NCBI RefSeq assembly: GCF_001683915.1
Contig: NZ_LXTT01000130.1
Span: forward strand, 1-64,000
Length of the DNA stretch: 64,000 bases
DNA from: Allomuricauda sp. CP2A
GTDB taxonomy: Bacteria; Bacteroidota; Bacteroidia; Flavobacteriales; Flavobacteriaceae
Direction of reading: 5' to 3'
Shown here: one piece after another, positions 8,650 to 16,998 of the stretch
How positions within the stretch are numbered: position 1 is the first letter of the stretch
Layout of the letters: every line of letters begins with the position of its first letter
Program-made: the position numbers and the translations under genes
The notes under the pieces: model-generated
What the model was told of the DNA's origin: nothing
Database searches by the model: none
What the model saw: the letters and a program-made list of their open reading frames with translations, nothing else

Positions 8650-9921
8650 TTATTCTTGAGATGCAATGGCACGTGCGACCAGAAAAGCTCCGGTCCAGGC
8701 ATTTTGGAAGTTGAACCCTCCGGTAATGGCATCCACATTGATGATTTCCCCAGCAAAATAGAGGTTGGGATGCAACTTGCTCTCGAAGGTCTTAAAGTTG
8801 ATTTCCTTTAAGTCCACCCCACCGGCCGTGACAAATTCTTCTTTAAACGTACTTTTTCCTTCCACCCGAAAGGAACAGGCGGTAAGTTGCTTGGCCAAGT
8901 TGTTGAGTTTCTCTTTGGTGATGTCGGCCCATTTTTCATCTTTTTGGATGTGTGCCGCTTCCACCAGTTTGACCCACAACCGCCTTGGAAGATTAACGGC
9001 TTGGGTACGCGCTACCGTTTTTTTAGATTCCACTTCCTTCACTTTCTTTAGAAAGCCTTCCATAGATCCGGTGGTATATTCCGGGGTCCAGTTGACAATC
9101 ACTCGAAATGCATAATTGTACTCATGGAGAATGTTGGCTCCCCATGCGGAAAGTTTTAAAATGGCCGGGCCGCTCAGTCCCCAGTGGGTAATCAAAATAG
9201 GGCCTTCAGAACGAAGTACCGGCTCATCCTTGACCACACTTTTCAACCCCAAGTCGCTCGTATTGGTAGAAAAAATTCGTTTGGGGGGAATTTCCACGGA
9301 AACATCAGCACTAATGCCTTGAATTCCCCTAATCCGTTCATCTTTTATATTGAACGTAAATAGTGAGGGAACGGGAGAAACAATGGTATGCCCCAAATCT
9401 TTCAACTGATTCCATATTTTGGTATTGCTTCCCGTGGCCAGCAACAGTTTTTTGGTTTGATAGTGCTTGTTCATGGTGGTGACCTGCCACCCATCACCAT
9501 GCTTTGTAAACTGTTTTACAGCACTATTCCTCAATACTTTTACCCCAAGACGTTGGGCTTCGCTTTCAAAACAATCGATTATGGTTTGGGAAGAATCACT
9601 TTTGGGAAAGACACGGCCGTCTTCCTCAATTTTGAGCGAAACGCCCCGCTCTTCAAAAAACGTCATGACATCCATGGGGGCGTGGGAATGGAACGGCCCC
9701 AAAAGTTCCTTTTCGCCGCGTGGGTAATTGGCAACCAGTTCCTTGGGGTCAAACGCTCCATGGGTGACATTACAGCGCCCACCACCGGAGACCTTTACTT
9801 TGGACAGTACCGTCTTGCCCCGTTCAAAAATGGCCACTTTAAGATGTGGTGCCTGTTCAGCAATATGGATTGCCGCATAGAATCCGGCGGCACCACCTCC
9901 CACAATTATGACATCAAACAT
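8650..9921 (-). CDS. HI0933/BaiN-family FAD-dependent oxidoreductase
   Basis: Flavoprotein of the HI0933-like (YhiN/BaiN) family, predicted soluble and cytoplasmic. The FAD-binding Rossmann motif IIVGGGAAGFYAA is at about 5-17, and the family-specific block VKVSGGGRCNVTHG at about 42-55. The C-terminus has the second FAD contact, NLYFAGEIINVDAITGGFNFQ. At 423 residues it is the typical length. Some relatives reduce bile-acid enones, but most have no known substrate, so no reaction is assigned. Its ATG overlaps the stop of the upstream phosphodiesterase gene by 1 bp (TGATG), suggesting coupled translation. Confidence 0.88.
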   Translation of the reverse strand: MFDVIIVGGGAAGFYAAIHIAEQAPHLKVAIFERGKTVLSKVKVSGGGRCNVTHGAFDPKELVANYPRGEKELLGPFHSHAPMDVMTFFEERGVSLKIEEDGRVFPKSDSSQTIIDCFESEAQRLGVKVLRNSAVKQFTKHGDGWQVTTMNKHYQTKKLLLATGSNTKIWNQLKDLGHTIVSPVPSLFTFNIKDERIRGIQGISADVSVEIPPKRIFSTNTSDLGLKSVVKDEPVLRSEGPILITHWGLSGPAILKLSAWGANILHEYNYAFRVIVNWTPEYTTGSMEGFLKKVKEVESKKTVARTQAVNLPRRLWVKLVEAAHIQKDEKWADITKEKLNNLAKQLTACSFRVEGKSTFKEEFVTAGGVDLKEINFKTFESKLHPNLYFAGEIINVDAITGGFNFQNAWTGAFLVARAIASQE

Positions 9922-10673
9922 CAGTGTACCCGCTCAGGATAGTTGGTGATAATCCCATCCACCCCAAAATCCTTCATTTTTTGAATATCTTCGGGTTCAT
10001 TAACGGTCCATGTGTAGATTTTTAGGTCTTCATCGTGAATCTTGGCCGTATTTTCTGCGGTCAACGTTTTAAAATTGGGATTTATGGCCACGGCATTCAG
10101 TTCCTTTGCCACCTCAATGGCCTGCAACGGGTCTTCTTCTGTAAGGATGGCTATTTTCACATCCTTGTTAAACTTCCTCATATCCCTTAACTCATCCCAT
10201 ATAAAACTGGAAATGATGATGTTTTCCGGAGACCAGCCTCTATCCGATATATAATAATTTATGATTTGGTTGACCTTCTCTGCCGTTTTGTATCCCTTCA
10301 GTTCAATGTTTAGGGCCACTTGATTGTTGATCAGCTTCAAAATATCCTGGAGCAGTGGAATTTTATGGCCACCTTCCAAAGTAAGCTGCTTCATGGTGAA
10401 CACATTGTAATCCTCAATCATGCCAATACCGTTGGACAACCTATCCACCGTTTTATCATGAAAGACCACAATTTCCCCACTTTCTATTCTAAACACATCA
10501 ATCTCGATCATATCCACACCCAAATCCAATGCTTTTTGTACCGAAGCCAAGGTGTTCTCGGTTTCGTGACCCATGGCTCCCCTATGACCAATGACCAGGG
10601 TTTTTGATTCTTTCATACCACAACTGTTTAGAAGTAAAATGGCCAAAGAGGCCAAGAGCAAACCTTTTTTCAT
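9921..10673 (-). CDS. Glycerophosphodiester phosphodiesterase lipoprotein
   Basis: Hydrolyses glycerophosphodiesters to glycerol-3-phosphate and an alcohol, probably in the periplasm. The 250-residue precursor has a lipoprotein signal (LLLNSC, lipid Cys18). It then has the GDPD catalytic set: VIGHRGAMGHETEN (His30, Arg31, Glu39, Asn40), DMIEIDV (Glu57, Asp59) and VFHDKTVDR (His72). The C-terminal GVDGIITNYPERV is also characteristic. It is the first gene of a two-gene unit with the HI0933-like flavoprotein. Its products could supply the nearby glycerol route, though that pair is on the other strand. A weak -7 box (TATTTTTA, minus strand, 10696-10703) lies upstream. Confidence 0.92.
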   Translation of the reverse strand: MKKGLLLASLAILLLNSCGMKESKTLVIGHRGAMGHETENTLASVQKALDLGVDMIEIDVFRIESGEIVVFHDKTVDRLSNGIGMIEDYNVFTMKQLTLEGGHKIPLLQDILKLINNQVALNIELKGYKTAEKVNQIINYYISDRGWSPENIIISSFIWDELRDMRKFNKDVKIAILTEEDPLQAIEVAKELNAVAINPNFKTLTAENTAKIHDEDLKIYTWTVNEPEDIQKMKDFGVDGIITNYPERVH

Positions 10674-10806
10674 TCTATTTTTTCTTTAAGTAAGCTAAAA
10701 ATACAATTTGAAAACGAAATAGGGAATCCTTTTAAGAAACCGAAAAGTATGCCCAAAACAGCCTTAAAAACAATATTGATAATAATATGAGTAAAATTTT
10801 ATGCAT

Positions 10807-10832
10807 TTGACAATTTTTATTTAATACATTTA
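10807..10832 (+). promoter_or_regulatory. Putative promoter of the 139-residue membrane protein gene
   Basis: TTG at 10807-10809 and TACATTTA (one mismatch to TAnnTTTG) at 10825-10832 are separated by 15 bp, slightly short of the usual Bacteroidota -33/-7 spacing. The start codon is 30 bp downstream. The region is very AT-rich, so a chance match is possible. Confidence 0.4.
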
Positions 10833-10862
10833 TCATATTAATAATCAATTAAATAAACCAAC

Positions 10863-11282
10863 ATGTTTTCAAAATCTAATTTGCTGGCCACCTTGGTCGG
10901 CGCAATTGTCATGTTTTTCTTGGGATACCTTATTTGGGGTATAGCCACAGTAGATTTTTTTGAAGAGCACACTATTGTCAATGTTATGAAGGAAGTTCCC
11001 AATTTAGGGCTCATTGCATTGGCAAACTTAATTGCTGTTTTTGCCTTATGCACACTTTACAGTAAATGGGCCAGAGGTCACCATTCAATGGGACAAGGTT
11101 TTCAATTTGGAGCTTGGATCGGTGTTTTTATCGGAATTGGAATGGGATTGCTACAATACGCTACAGCAAATTTTATGGATATGACCGCTTATATTGTGGA
11201 AGCGGTGATTGATATTGTTTTCTATGGCATCATTGGAATTGTAATTTCCCTTGTTTATCAAAAAACAGCCAAAAAGGAATAA
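10863..11282 (+). CDS. Four-helix membrane protein of unknown function
   Basis: I do not recognise a named family. The 139 residues contain four hydrophobic segments at roughly 8-28, 48-67, 82-104 and 112-133, short polar loops and a basic tail (KTAKKE). Small membrane proteins of this shape occur widely in Flavobacteriaceae, often labelled DUF or hypothetical. The gene stands alone between the phosphodiesterase gene (divergent) and the amylase gene (convergent) and ends before a strong bidirectional terminator. No function is proposed. Confidence 0.75.
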   Translation: MFSKSNLLATLVGAIVMFFLGYLIWGIATVDFFEEHTIVNVMKEVPNLGLIALANLIAVFALCTLYSKWARGHHSMGQGFQFGAWIGVFIGIGMGLLQYATANFMDMTAYIVEAVIDIVFYGIIGIVISLVYQKTAKKE

Positions 11283-11306
11283 GGTCACTAACCACCTTGA
11301 ACTTGG

Positions 11307-11372
11307 GAGAGTGTCTAAAAAGCTCAACCTGACAAACTCAACCTTTTGTTGCTTTTAGACACTCTCTTTTTT
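11307..11372. terminator. Bidirectional Rho-independent terminator
   Basis: A long stem pairs 11307-11323 with 11351-11366 (GAGAGTGTCTAAAA against TTTTAGACACTCTC, one bulged A), with a 27-nt loop, followed by TTTTTT on the plus strand. It sits between the convergent membrane-protein and amylase genes and runs into the amylase stop codon. The loop holds the 8-mer CTCAACCT twice. Confidence 0.85.
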
Positions 11373-13242
11373 ATGGCTTCAAACAAAAAATAAAGGATTG
11401 CAGGGGTTCTAGTTCCATTTGTATTTCTCCCCTTCCATTACTGATAGAAAGCACCTTATTTACCTCTCCGTAGAGTTGCTCTTCGAGTTGATATCCTTTA
11501 TTTTCCAATTGCCATTTACTGATGACGTCTTCCGGAACCCTTAGCTGGAAGCCATAGCTTTTATGGGCATCAAAATTGGAAACGATGATGAGTTTTTCAT
11601 CAGACGACCATCGTACAAAGGAAAATACGCGATGGTCATACCCTTGGGTGTGGTCCTTATTGTAATAGTGGATTTCTTGGTAGTCTCCCATCAACGCATT
11701 GCTTTCAATGGTAAAATTTAAAAGGCGTTGGTAAAAATCACGTAAATTTCTTTCCTCTTCTGAAAGTTGGCCACCATCAAATTTTTTGTTGTTCATCCAT
11801 CGTTGGTGATGGGGCACTCCGATGTAATCAAAAATGGAAGTGCGGGTGGGTTTGCCAAAACCGGCATCCTCGGCACCGGGCTCCCCAACTTCCTGTCCGA
11901 AATAAATCATGGTGGGTGACGTACTGATCGTGGCCGAAACCACCATCGCAGGTTTGGCCAATTGGGCATCGCCCACAAAATCGGGACTGGCAATACGCTG
12001 TTCATCATGGTTTTCCAAAAAATGGAGCATGTGATGTTCAATATCCGCCATTTTTTTCTGAACTACGGGAATATGATCTGTCCAACCATAGCCCTTCATA
12101 ATATGCTTGATGCTATCATAAAGGTCCACTTTGTCGTACAGATAATCCATTTTTCCCAAGTGGATATATGCTCTATATAAATCTGGATTATAGACCTCAG
12201 CCATCAAAAAGGCATTTGGGTTTTTCATTTTGATATTGGAATTCAGATAGCTCCAAAACTCCACTGGAACCATTTCGGCCATGTCAAACCGGAAACCATC
12301 CACTCCAAAATCCAACCAGTACAAAGCAATATCCTTGAACTTGTACCACGAATCGGGCAGGGCCTTGTCTTTCCAAAATTCGAAATGGGCTTTATAATCC
12401 TTTGTCCAAAAATCTCCGGGCAGCTCCTCAAAATCTTTGGTGCCATCAGGGCGAATGCCATAGTTGACCTTCACGGTTTCGTACCAATCGTTGAAATTCG
12501 GTTGGGCCAATCGGGAACCATTGCCCGTCCATTTGGCAGGAATTTCCTCAAACTTGGCATCAACCAAAGGGTTTTCCTCTCCGCCAAGCGGCAAATACAC
12601 ATTATCCCATTCGGGGACTTTGAAGGCTTCTCCGGGAATGTAGTAGAAATTATTGTTGACATCATATTCCTTGCTGGTATCATCACTGGCCCCAAAATCT
12701 TCCACCCCTTCTGGATTGGTGACTCCCTCATAATTTCGGGCCACGTGGTTGGGCACGATATCGATGATGACCTTCATACCCGTTTTGTGGGTGCGATCTA
12801 TAAGTGCTTTGAACTCGTCCAATCGCTTTGCAGGATCAATCGCCAGATCTGGGTTTACATTGTAATAATCCTTGACGGCATACGGGGAGCCGGCACGGCC
12901 CTTGACCACATCGGGGTCATCATTGGAAATGCCGTAGGCGGTATAGTCATTGATCAAAGCATGGTGCGGCACCCCAGTGTACCAAATATGGGTAATGCCC
13001 AAATCTTTGATTTCTCCCAAAGCTCCATCCGTGAAATCCGCAAATTTACCCACCCCATTTTCCTCGATAGTACCCCAAGGCTTATTGGTGGTATTGGTAT
13101 TTCCAAAAAGTCGGGTGAAAACCTGATAGACTACAGCTTTTTTCTTCATAGGTGGCTCGGTGGGCTTTTGGTTGCTGTTCTGCTTGCATGAATATACTAC
13201 GCCCAACACAATCAAAAAAGTGATGAGGCGGTTAGTTTTCAT
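11371..13242 (-). CDS. GH13 alpha-amylase-family lipoprotein
   Basis: Predicted alpha-glucan hydrolase anchored in the envelope by lipid (signal ending VVYSC, Cys19). The 623 residues contain the four GH13 regions in order: DIVPNHVA (about 161-168), GFRFDMAEM (near 317, nucleophile Asp), LMAEVYN (near 345, acid Glu) and ENHDEQR (near 410). The ending is a GH13-type C-terminal beta domain. Its start overlaps the GH65 phosphorylase stop by 4 bp (ATGA), so the two are translated as a unit: this enzyme shortens maltodextrins and GH65 phosphorolyses the resulting disaccharide. It probably acts in the periplasm or at the cell surface. The exact specificity within GH13 is not decided. Confidence 0.93.
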   Translation of the reverse strand: MKTNRLITFLIVLGVVYSCKQNSNQKPTEPPMKKKAVVYQVFTRLFGNTNTTNKPWGTIEENGVGKFADFTDGALGEIKDLGITHIWYTGVPHHALINDYTAYGISNDDPDVVKGRAGSPYAVKDYYNVNPDLAIDPAKRLDEFKALIDRTHKTGMKVIIDIVPNHVARNYEGVTNPEGVEDFGASDDTSKEYDVNNNFYYIPGEAFKVPEWDNVYLPLGGEENPLVDAKFEEIPAKWTGNGSRLAQPNFNDWYETVKVNYGIRPDGTKDFEELPGDFWTKDYKAHFEFWKDKALPDSWYKFKDIALYWLDFGVDGFRFDMAEMVPVEFWSYLNSNIKMKNPNAFLMAEVYNPDLYRAYIHLGKMDYLYDKVDLYDSIKHIMKGYGWTDHIPVVQKKMADIEHHMLHFLENHDEQRIASPDFVGDAQLAKPAMVVSATISTSPTMIYFGQEVGEPGAEDAGFGKPTRTSIFDYIGVPHHQRWMNNKKFDGGQLSEEERNLRDFYQRLLNFTIESNALMGDYQEIHYYNKDHTQGYDHRVFSFVRWSSDEKLIIVSNFDAHKSYGFQLRVPEDVISKWQLENKGYQLEEQLYGEVNKVLSISNGRGEIQMELEPLQSFIFCLKP

Positions 13243-15545
13243 GCCTTTGTGGTTTCTCCGGGAATCAACTTGACCGATTTTCCATCCACCTGAATGGTCA
13301 ATGGCTTATTTCCATTGATTTCAAATGAACTGCCATTTGCGGAAACATGGATGGTGATAATTTGGTTCCTGAAATTGATCTTAAAGGCATAGGATTTCCA
13401 TTGGTCTGGGATTCGGGGTGCAAAGCACAGTTGATCATTCAACACCCGCATGCCCCCAAAACCTTCCACAATGCTCATCCACGTACCGGCCATGGAAGTA
13501 ATGTGAAGCCCTTCTTTGACTTCCTTGTTGTAATCGTCCAAGTCCAATCTTGAGGTTCGTAAATAAAAGGTGTATGCCTGTTCCATTCTCCCCAATTTGG
13601 CAGCTTGGATGCTGTGCACACAAGGTGATAGCGAAGACTCATGCACCGTGAACGGCTCGTAGAAATCAAAATGGCGCTCCAGTTCTTCTTGGCTGAAATG
13701 ATCCTCAAAGAAATAGAATCCTTGAAGCACATCTGCTTGTTTAATGTAGGGCGACCTCAAAATTCGGTCCCAACTCCATTTTTGGTTGATGGGTCGTTCG
13801 GACTTGTCCAAATCCTGAACCTTGACCATTTCCTTGTCCAAAAATCCATCTTGTTGTAGAAATACATCATGTTTTTCTGTATATGGAAAATACATGTTGT
13901 TGGCCACCTTGCCCCAATCTTCGGTCTCGCTTTGGGTCAAGTTTGTTTTGCCAATTATTCTTTTATACTCCTCTGGATGGGATTCCTGTACTTTTTTGAG
14001 CTGTTCCAAGGCATATTCAATGCACCATTGGGCCAAATAGTTGGTGTACCAGTTATTGTTGACGTTGTTTTCGTACTCATTGGGTCCGGTAACGCCCAAC
14101 ATCACATATTTTTGCTTGTCTTCGGAAAAATTGACCCGTTGGTGCCAGAATCGGGCTATCCCGACCAACACTTCCAAACCCATTTTTGGGATATAGCTAT
14201 AATCTCCGGTGAAGCGATGGTAATTATAAATGGCGAAGGCAATGGCCCCATTTCTATGGATTTCCTCAAAAGTGATTTCCCATTCGTTATGGCATTCCTC
14301 TCCGTTCATCGTTACCATGGGATAGAGGGCCGCCCCATTTGAAAAGCCCAGTTTTTGGGCATTTTCTATCGCCTTTTCCAGATGGTTATACCGATATTTC
14401 AGCAGGTTCCAAGCAACATCTTGGTTTTTTGTAGCCATATAAAAGGGCAGGCAATAGGCTTCGGTGTCCCAATAGGTGCTCCCCCCGTATTTTTCACCCG
14501 TAAATCCCTTTGGGCCGATATTCAAACGGGAATCTTTGCCCAAATACGTTTGGTTGAGCTGAAAAATATTGAAACGGATGCCTTGCTGTGCCTTTACGTC
14601 GCCTTCAATGGTAATGTCGCTCATTTCCCAAATCTGGGCCCAAGCCTCTTTTTGATTTTGTAGGAGGGCATCAAACCCCAATTGTGAGGCTTTATCCAAA
14701 ACGGTATGGGCTGCTTTTTGTAATTTATCCTTGGGATGGTTTCTGTCCACGGTGTAGCCCCCGAATTTTATCAAGGTCAAGGTTTCGTCCTTGTTGACCT
14801 TGGTTATATAGGAATGGCCTACGGATGTATCATCTTTTTGGGTAGTTGGCTTTACATCGGATTTGGCGCCATCAACATATAGTTCGCTCTGCATAAAGGT
14901 ACAGACGGAAAAATTGGTCTTCATGGTGTGGGAAGCCACAAAGGCCCTGTTTCCTTCCGAAGCAATGTCGGTGATGTTCCAGAACTTATCATCCCAATTG
15001 CTATCCTTATTTTTGATGCCTCCATCCAAATAGGGGACCATGACCACTTCGGCATCCGAATTCAGAATCTGCAGGTTATATTGAATTGCCCCGGTTTCAT
15101 CCAAATCCAAGCTCAAGAACCTGACGACTTCTACAGCAATTTTCAAGTCGTTGGGCATGGTGGCCACAAAGCTGCGTTTGTACCAACCTTCCTTCATGTT
15201 GAGCTCACGACGGAAGTGGTCCACTTCTTTACAGGTGTTCAGGTCTAGGGGGGTATCATTAATGGTGATGTCAATCCCGATCCAATTGGGGGCATTGAGC
15301 ACTTTGGCAAAATATTCGGGATACCCATTTTTCCACCATCCCACACGGGTTTTGTCCGGATAATACACGCCAGCAATATAGCTGCCTTGAAACGTTTCGC
15401 CTGAGTATTGCTCTTCAAAGTTGGCGCGTTGTCCCATGGCCCCATTGCCAATACTGAAAAGGCTTTCGGAGGATTCCACCTGTTCGTTGCTAAACCCTTC
15501 CTCTATAATGGACCAAGGGTGTGCTTTTATATAATCCTGATTCAT
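13239..15545 (-). CDS. GH65 glycoside phosphorylase (maltose phosphorylase-like)
   Basis: Splits an alpha-glucoside, most likely maltose, with phosphate to beta-glucose-1-phosphate and glucose in the cytoplasm. The 768 residues match GH65 throughout: an N-terminal beta-sandwich with SLFSIGNGAMGQRANFEEQY, the (alpha/alpha)6 barrel with GGSTYWDTEAYCLPFY, and the catalytic block GEECHNEWEITFEE (about 411-425) containing the general-acid Glu. No signal peptide is present. It is the first gene of the GH65-GH13 unit and has a perfect -7 box 24 bp upstream. Trehalose or kojibiose phosphorylase are alternatives within the family. No beta-phosphoglucomutase, needed to use its product, is in the window. 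Confidence 0.92.
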   Translation of the reverse strand: MNQDYIKAHPWSIIEEGFSNEQVESSESLFSIGNGAMGQRANFEEQYSGETFQGSYIAGVYYPDKTRVGWWKNGYPEYFAKVLNAPNWIGIDITINDTPLDLNTCKEVDHFRRELNMKEGWYKRSFVATMPNDLKIAVEVVRFLSLDLDETGAIQYNLQILNSDAEVVMVPYLDGGIKNKDSNWDDKFWNITDIASEGNRAFVASHTMKTNFSVCTFMQSELYVDGAKSDVKPTTQKDDTSVGHSYITKVNKDETLTLIKFGGYTVDRNHPKDKLQKAAHTVLDKASQLGFDALLQNQKEAWAQIWEMSDITIEGDVKAQQGIRFNIFQLNQTYLGKDSRLNIGPKGFTGEKYGGSTYWDTEAYCLPFYMATKNQDVAWNLLKYRYNHLEKAIENAQKLGFSNGAALYPMVTMNGEECHNEWEITFEEIHRNGAIAFAIYNYHRFTGDYSYIPKMGLEVLVGIARFWHQRVNFSEDKQKYVMLGVTGPNEYENNVNNNWYTNYLAQWCIEYALEQLKKVQESHPEEYKRIIGKTNLTQSETEDWGKVANNMYFPYTEKHDVFLQQDGFLDKEMVKVQDLDKSERPINQKWSWDRILRSPYIKQADVLQGFYFFEDHFSQEELERHFDFYEPFTVHESSLSPCVHSIQAAKLGRMEQAYTFYLRTSRLDLDDYNKEVKEGLHITSMAGTWMSIVEGFGGMRVLNDQLCFAPRIPDQWKSYAFKINFRNQIITIHVSANGSSFEINGNKPLTIQVDGKSVKLIPGETTKA

Positions 15546-15568
15546 TGCTTATACCAAAAATTGTTAAG

Positions 15569-15576
15569 CAAATGTA
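15569..15576 (-). promoter_or_regulatory. -7 promoter box of the GH65-GH13 operon
   Basis: Minus-strand TACATTTG is an exact TAnnTTTG match, 23 bp before the GH65 ATG and within the 60-bp gap to the LacI gene. No convincing -33 TTG or LacI-type operator is visible in this gap. Confidence 0.6.
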
Positions 15577-15605
15577 GGTAGCTTTATGATAAGGACATTA
15601 TAAAC

Positions 15606-16622
15606 TTAGTGAAATATGGAGTCCCTGATGACCAGGGTAGGCTCCAAAGTTTTGGTCTGGAAGGTTTCCTCCTCTTCTTTTTCGCCTTCTACCTTATCAA
15701 TCAACATTTGAGCGGAAATCTCTCCCATTTTTTCACCGTGCTGGGCCACTACCGTTAAACTGGGATAGGCGTATTTTGACAAAAAGCCATCGGTAAAGCC
15801 AATAAATGAAATGTCTTCAGGTATCTTGAGCCCCTTTTCTTGGGCCAAGCGCATACTATAGACCGCAAATATTTCATTGACACACAAAACAGCATCAACT
15901 TTCTGGGTTTCAAAAAAGTCCTTGATTCTTTCCTCATCCATTTCCATGGAAGAAAGCTTGAGTATTCTGGATTCGTCCACACCCAAACCACTTTCAATCA
16001 GTGCTTTTCTATACCCCATGGTACGGGCCTTGCTCACGCTCAGGTAATCGTCCGTTGTGATCAAAGCTATTTTTTTTCTTCCTTCATCAATGAGTCTTTT
16101 GGTGGCCATATAAGCGCCCAGTTCGTCATCAATGATGACTTTGTCGCAGTCTATTTCATTTGTGATTCGGTCAAAAAGTACTACGGGAATCCCTTGTTCG
16201 GTAACTTCCTTTAGGTGGTTGTAGTCTGCTTTTTGTTGGGTCTCCGAGGACAGTGACATGATAAATCCATCTATACTTCCATTGGCCAACATCTCCATGT
16301 TGATCACTTCCTTGTCAAAGGACTCTTCTGAAAGGCAAACGATCACATTATATCCTCTGGCATTTGCATATTTTTCGATTCCCCGGATAACAGTGGTAAA
16401 AAAATGATGCACAATATCTGGGATGACCACCCCTATGTTCTTGGTCCTTTTATTTTTGAGGCTAATGGCAATGTTGTTGGGCTTATAATTATAAAGCTTA
16501 GCAAAAGCCTGTACTTTTTCCTTGGTATCCCTGCTGATTTCCTCACTGTTCTTTAGTGCTTTTGAAACTGTGGAAATGGACACTTCAAGTTCTCTTGCTA
16601 TATCTTTTAGGGTAATCTTCAC
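15606..16622 (-). CDS. LacI-family transcriptional regulator of the alpha-glucan locus
   Basis: DNA-binding regulator with a sugar-binding effector domain. The 338 residues begin with a LacI helix-turn-helix (TLKDIARELEVSISTVSKAL, about 4-23) and hinge region (NNIAISLKNKRTKNIGVV), then a periplasmic-binding-protein-like domain to the end. The start codon is GTG (16620-16622); the HTH begins directly there, so no longer start is needed. It lies between the GH65-GH13 unit (same strand, 60 bp downstream) and susC (divergent). A 14-bp LacI-type dyad upstream of susC is its likely operator. The effector is presumably maltose or a maltodextrin, by context. Confidence 0.93.
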   Translation of the reverse strand: MKITLKDIARELEVSISTVSKALKNSEEISRDTKEKVQAFAKLYNYKPNNIAISLKNKRTKNIGVVIPDIVHHFFTTVIRGIEKYANARGYNVIVCLSEESFDKEVINMEMLANGSIDGFIMSLSSETQQKADYNHLKEVTEQGIPVVLFDRITNEIDCDKVIIDDELGAYMATKRLIDEGRKKIALITTDDYLSVSKARTMGYRKALIESGLGVDESRILKLSSMEMDEERIKDFFETQKVDAVLCVNEIFAVYSMRLAQEKGLKIPEDISFIGFTDGFLSKYAYPSLTVVAQHGEKMGEISAQMLIDKVEGEKEEEETFQTKTLEPTLVIRDSIFH

Positions 16623-16998
16623 TTTTTAATAAGGCTAATTTGGTTTCACTGTATACGGCAGGAAATTACGGAAAATGGAAAAGCGACTTGGTCAAAACCA
16701 TGCTTTTTAACAAAAAGAAGGTGACAGATCAAAAAAACTCTTATCAAAATGTTAATGGCCGCTAAAAAATAAAAACACTATATTAGTGGTAAAATTGCAT
16801 ATTTCTTAATTATTTGTATTTATATTACGATATAAGTGTTGAATACACATTAATTTTATCACCCTTCTAAAGAATTAAAGTTATCAACACGAAACCGTTT
16901 TCGTTTCATATTGTAATATAGATAAATTTAGATTAACATTTTTTTTATATATGTTTAACACTTGAATTAAAATTAACTAAACTTAAAATTAACTATTT
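16623..16998. other. 376-bp divergent regulatory region between LacI regulator and susC
   Basis: Strongly AT-rich and without a credible open frame. It contains the LacI-type operator at 16890-16903, a small perfect dyad CACTA-TAT-TAGTG at 16776-16788, and near-consensus -7 boxes downstream of the operator: TAAATTTA, and TATGTTTA around 16950. I cannot choose the true susC promoter among these. Confidence 0.5.
16890..16903 (+). promoter_or_regulatory. LacI-type operator upstream of susC
   Basis: CGAAACCGTTTTCG is a dyad around a central CG with 12 of 14 positions symmetric, the classic LacI/CcpA-family form. It starts 109 bp before susC and is the only such site I see in the divergent region. 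Confidence 0.7.

Noticed and set aside
11324-11350. Duplicated 8-mer CTCAACCT in a terminator loop as a regulatory element
   Set aside because: It lies within the loop of a plain bidirectional terminator between convergent genes; nothing supports a separate function.
12385-13191. 268-codon open frame antisense to the GH13 amylase gene
   Set aside because: It mirrors the codon structure of a well-supported GH13 gene, has no recognisable domain, and shows the low-complexity hydrophobic composition typical of antisense frames.
16933-16994. TTAACA/TTAACT words upstream of susC as a second Pho box
   Set aside because: Two TTAACA lie 22 bp apart but the others (16973, 16989) are out of phase; the stretch is very AT-rich and the neighbours concern sugar use.
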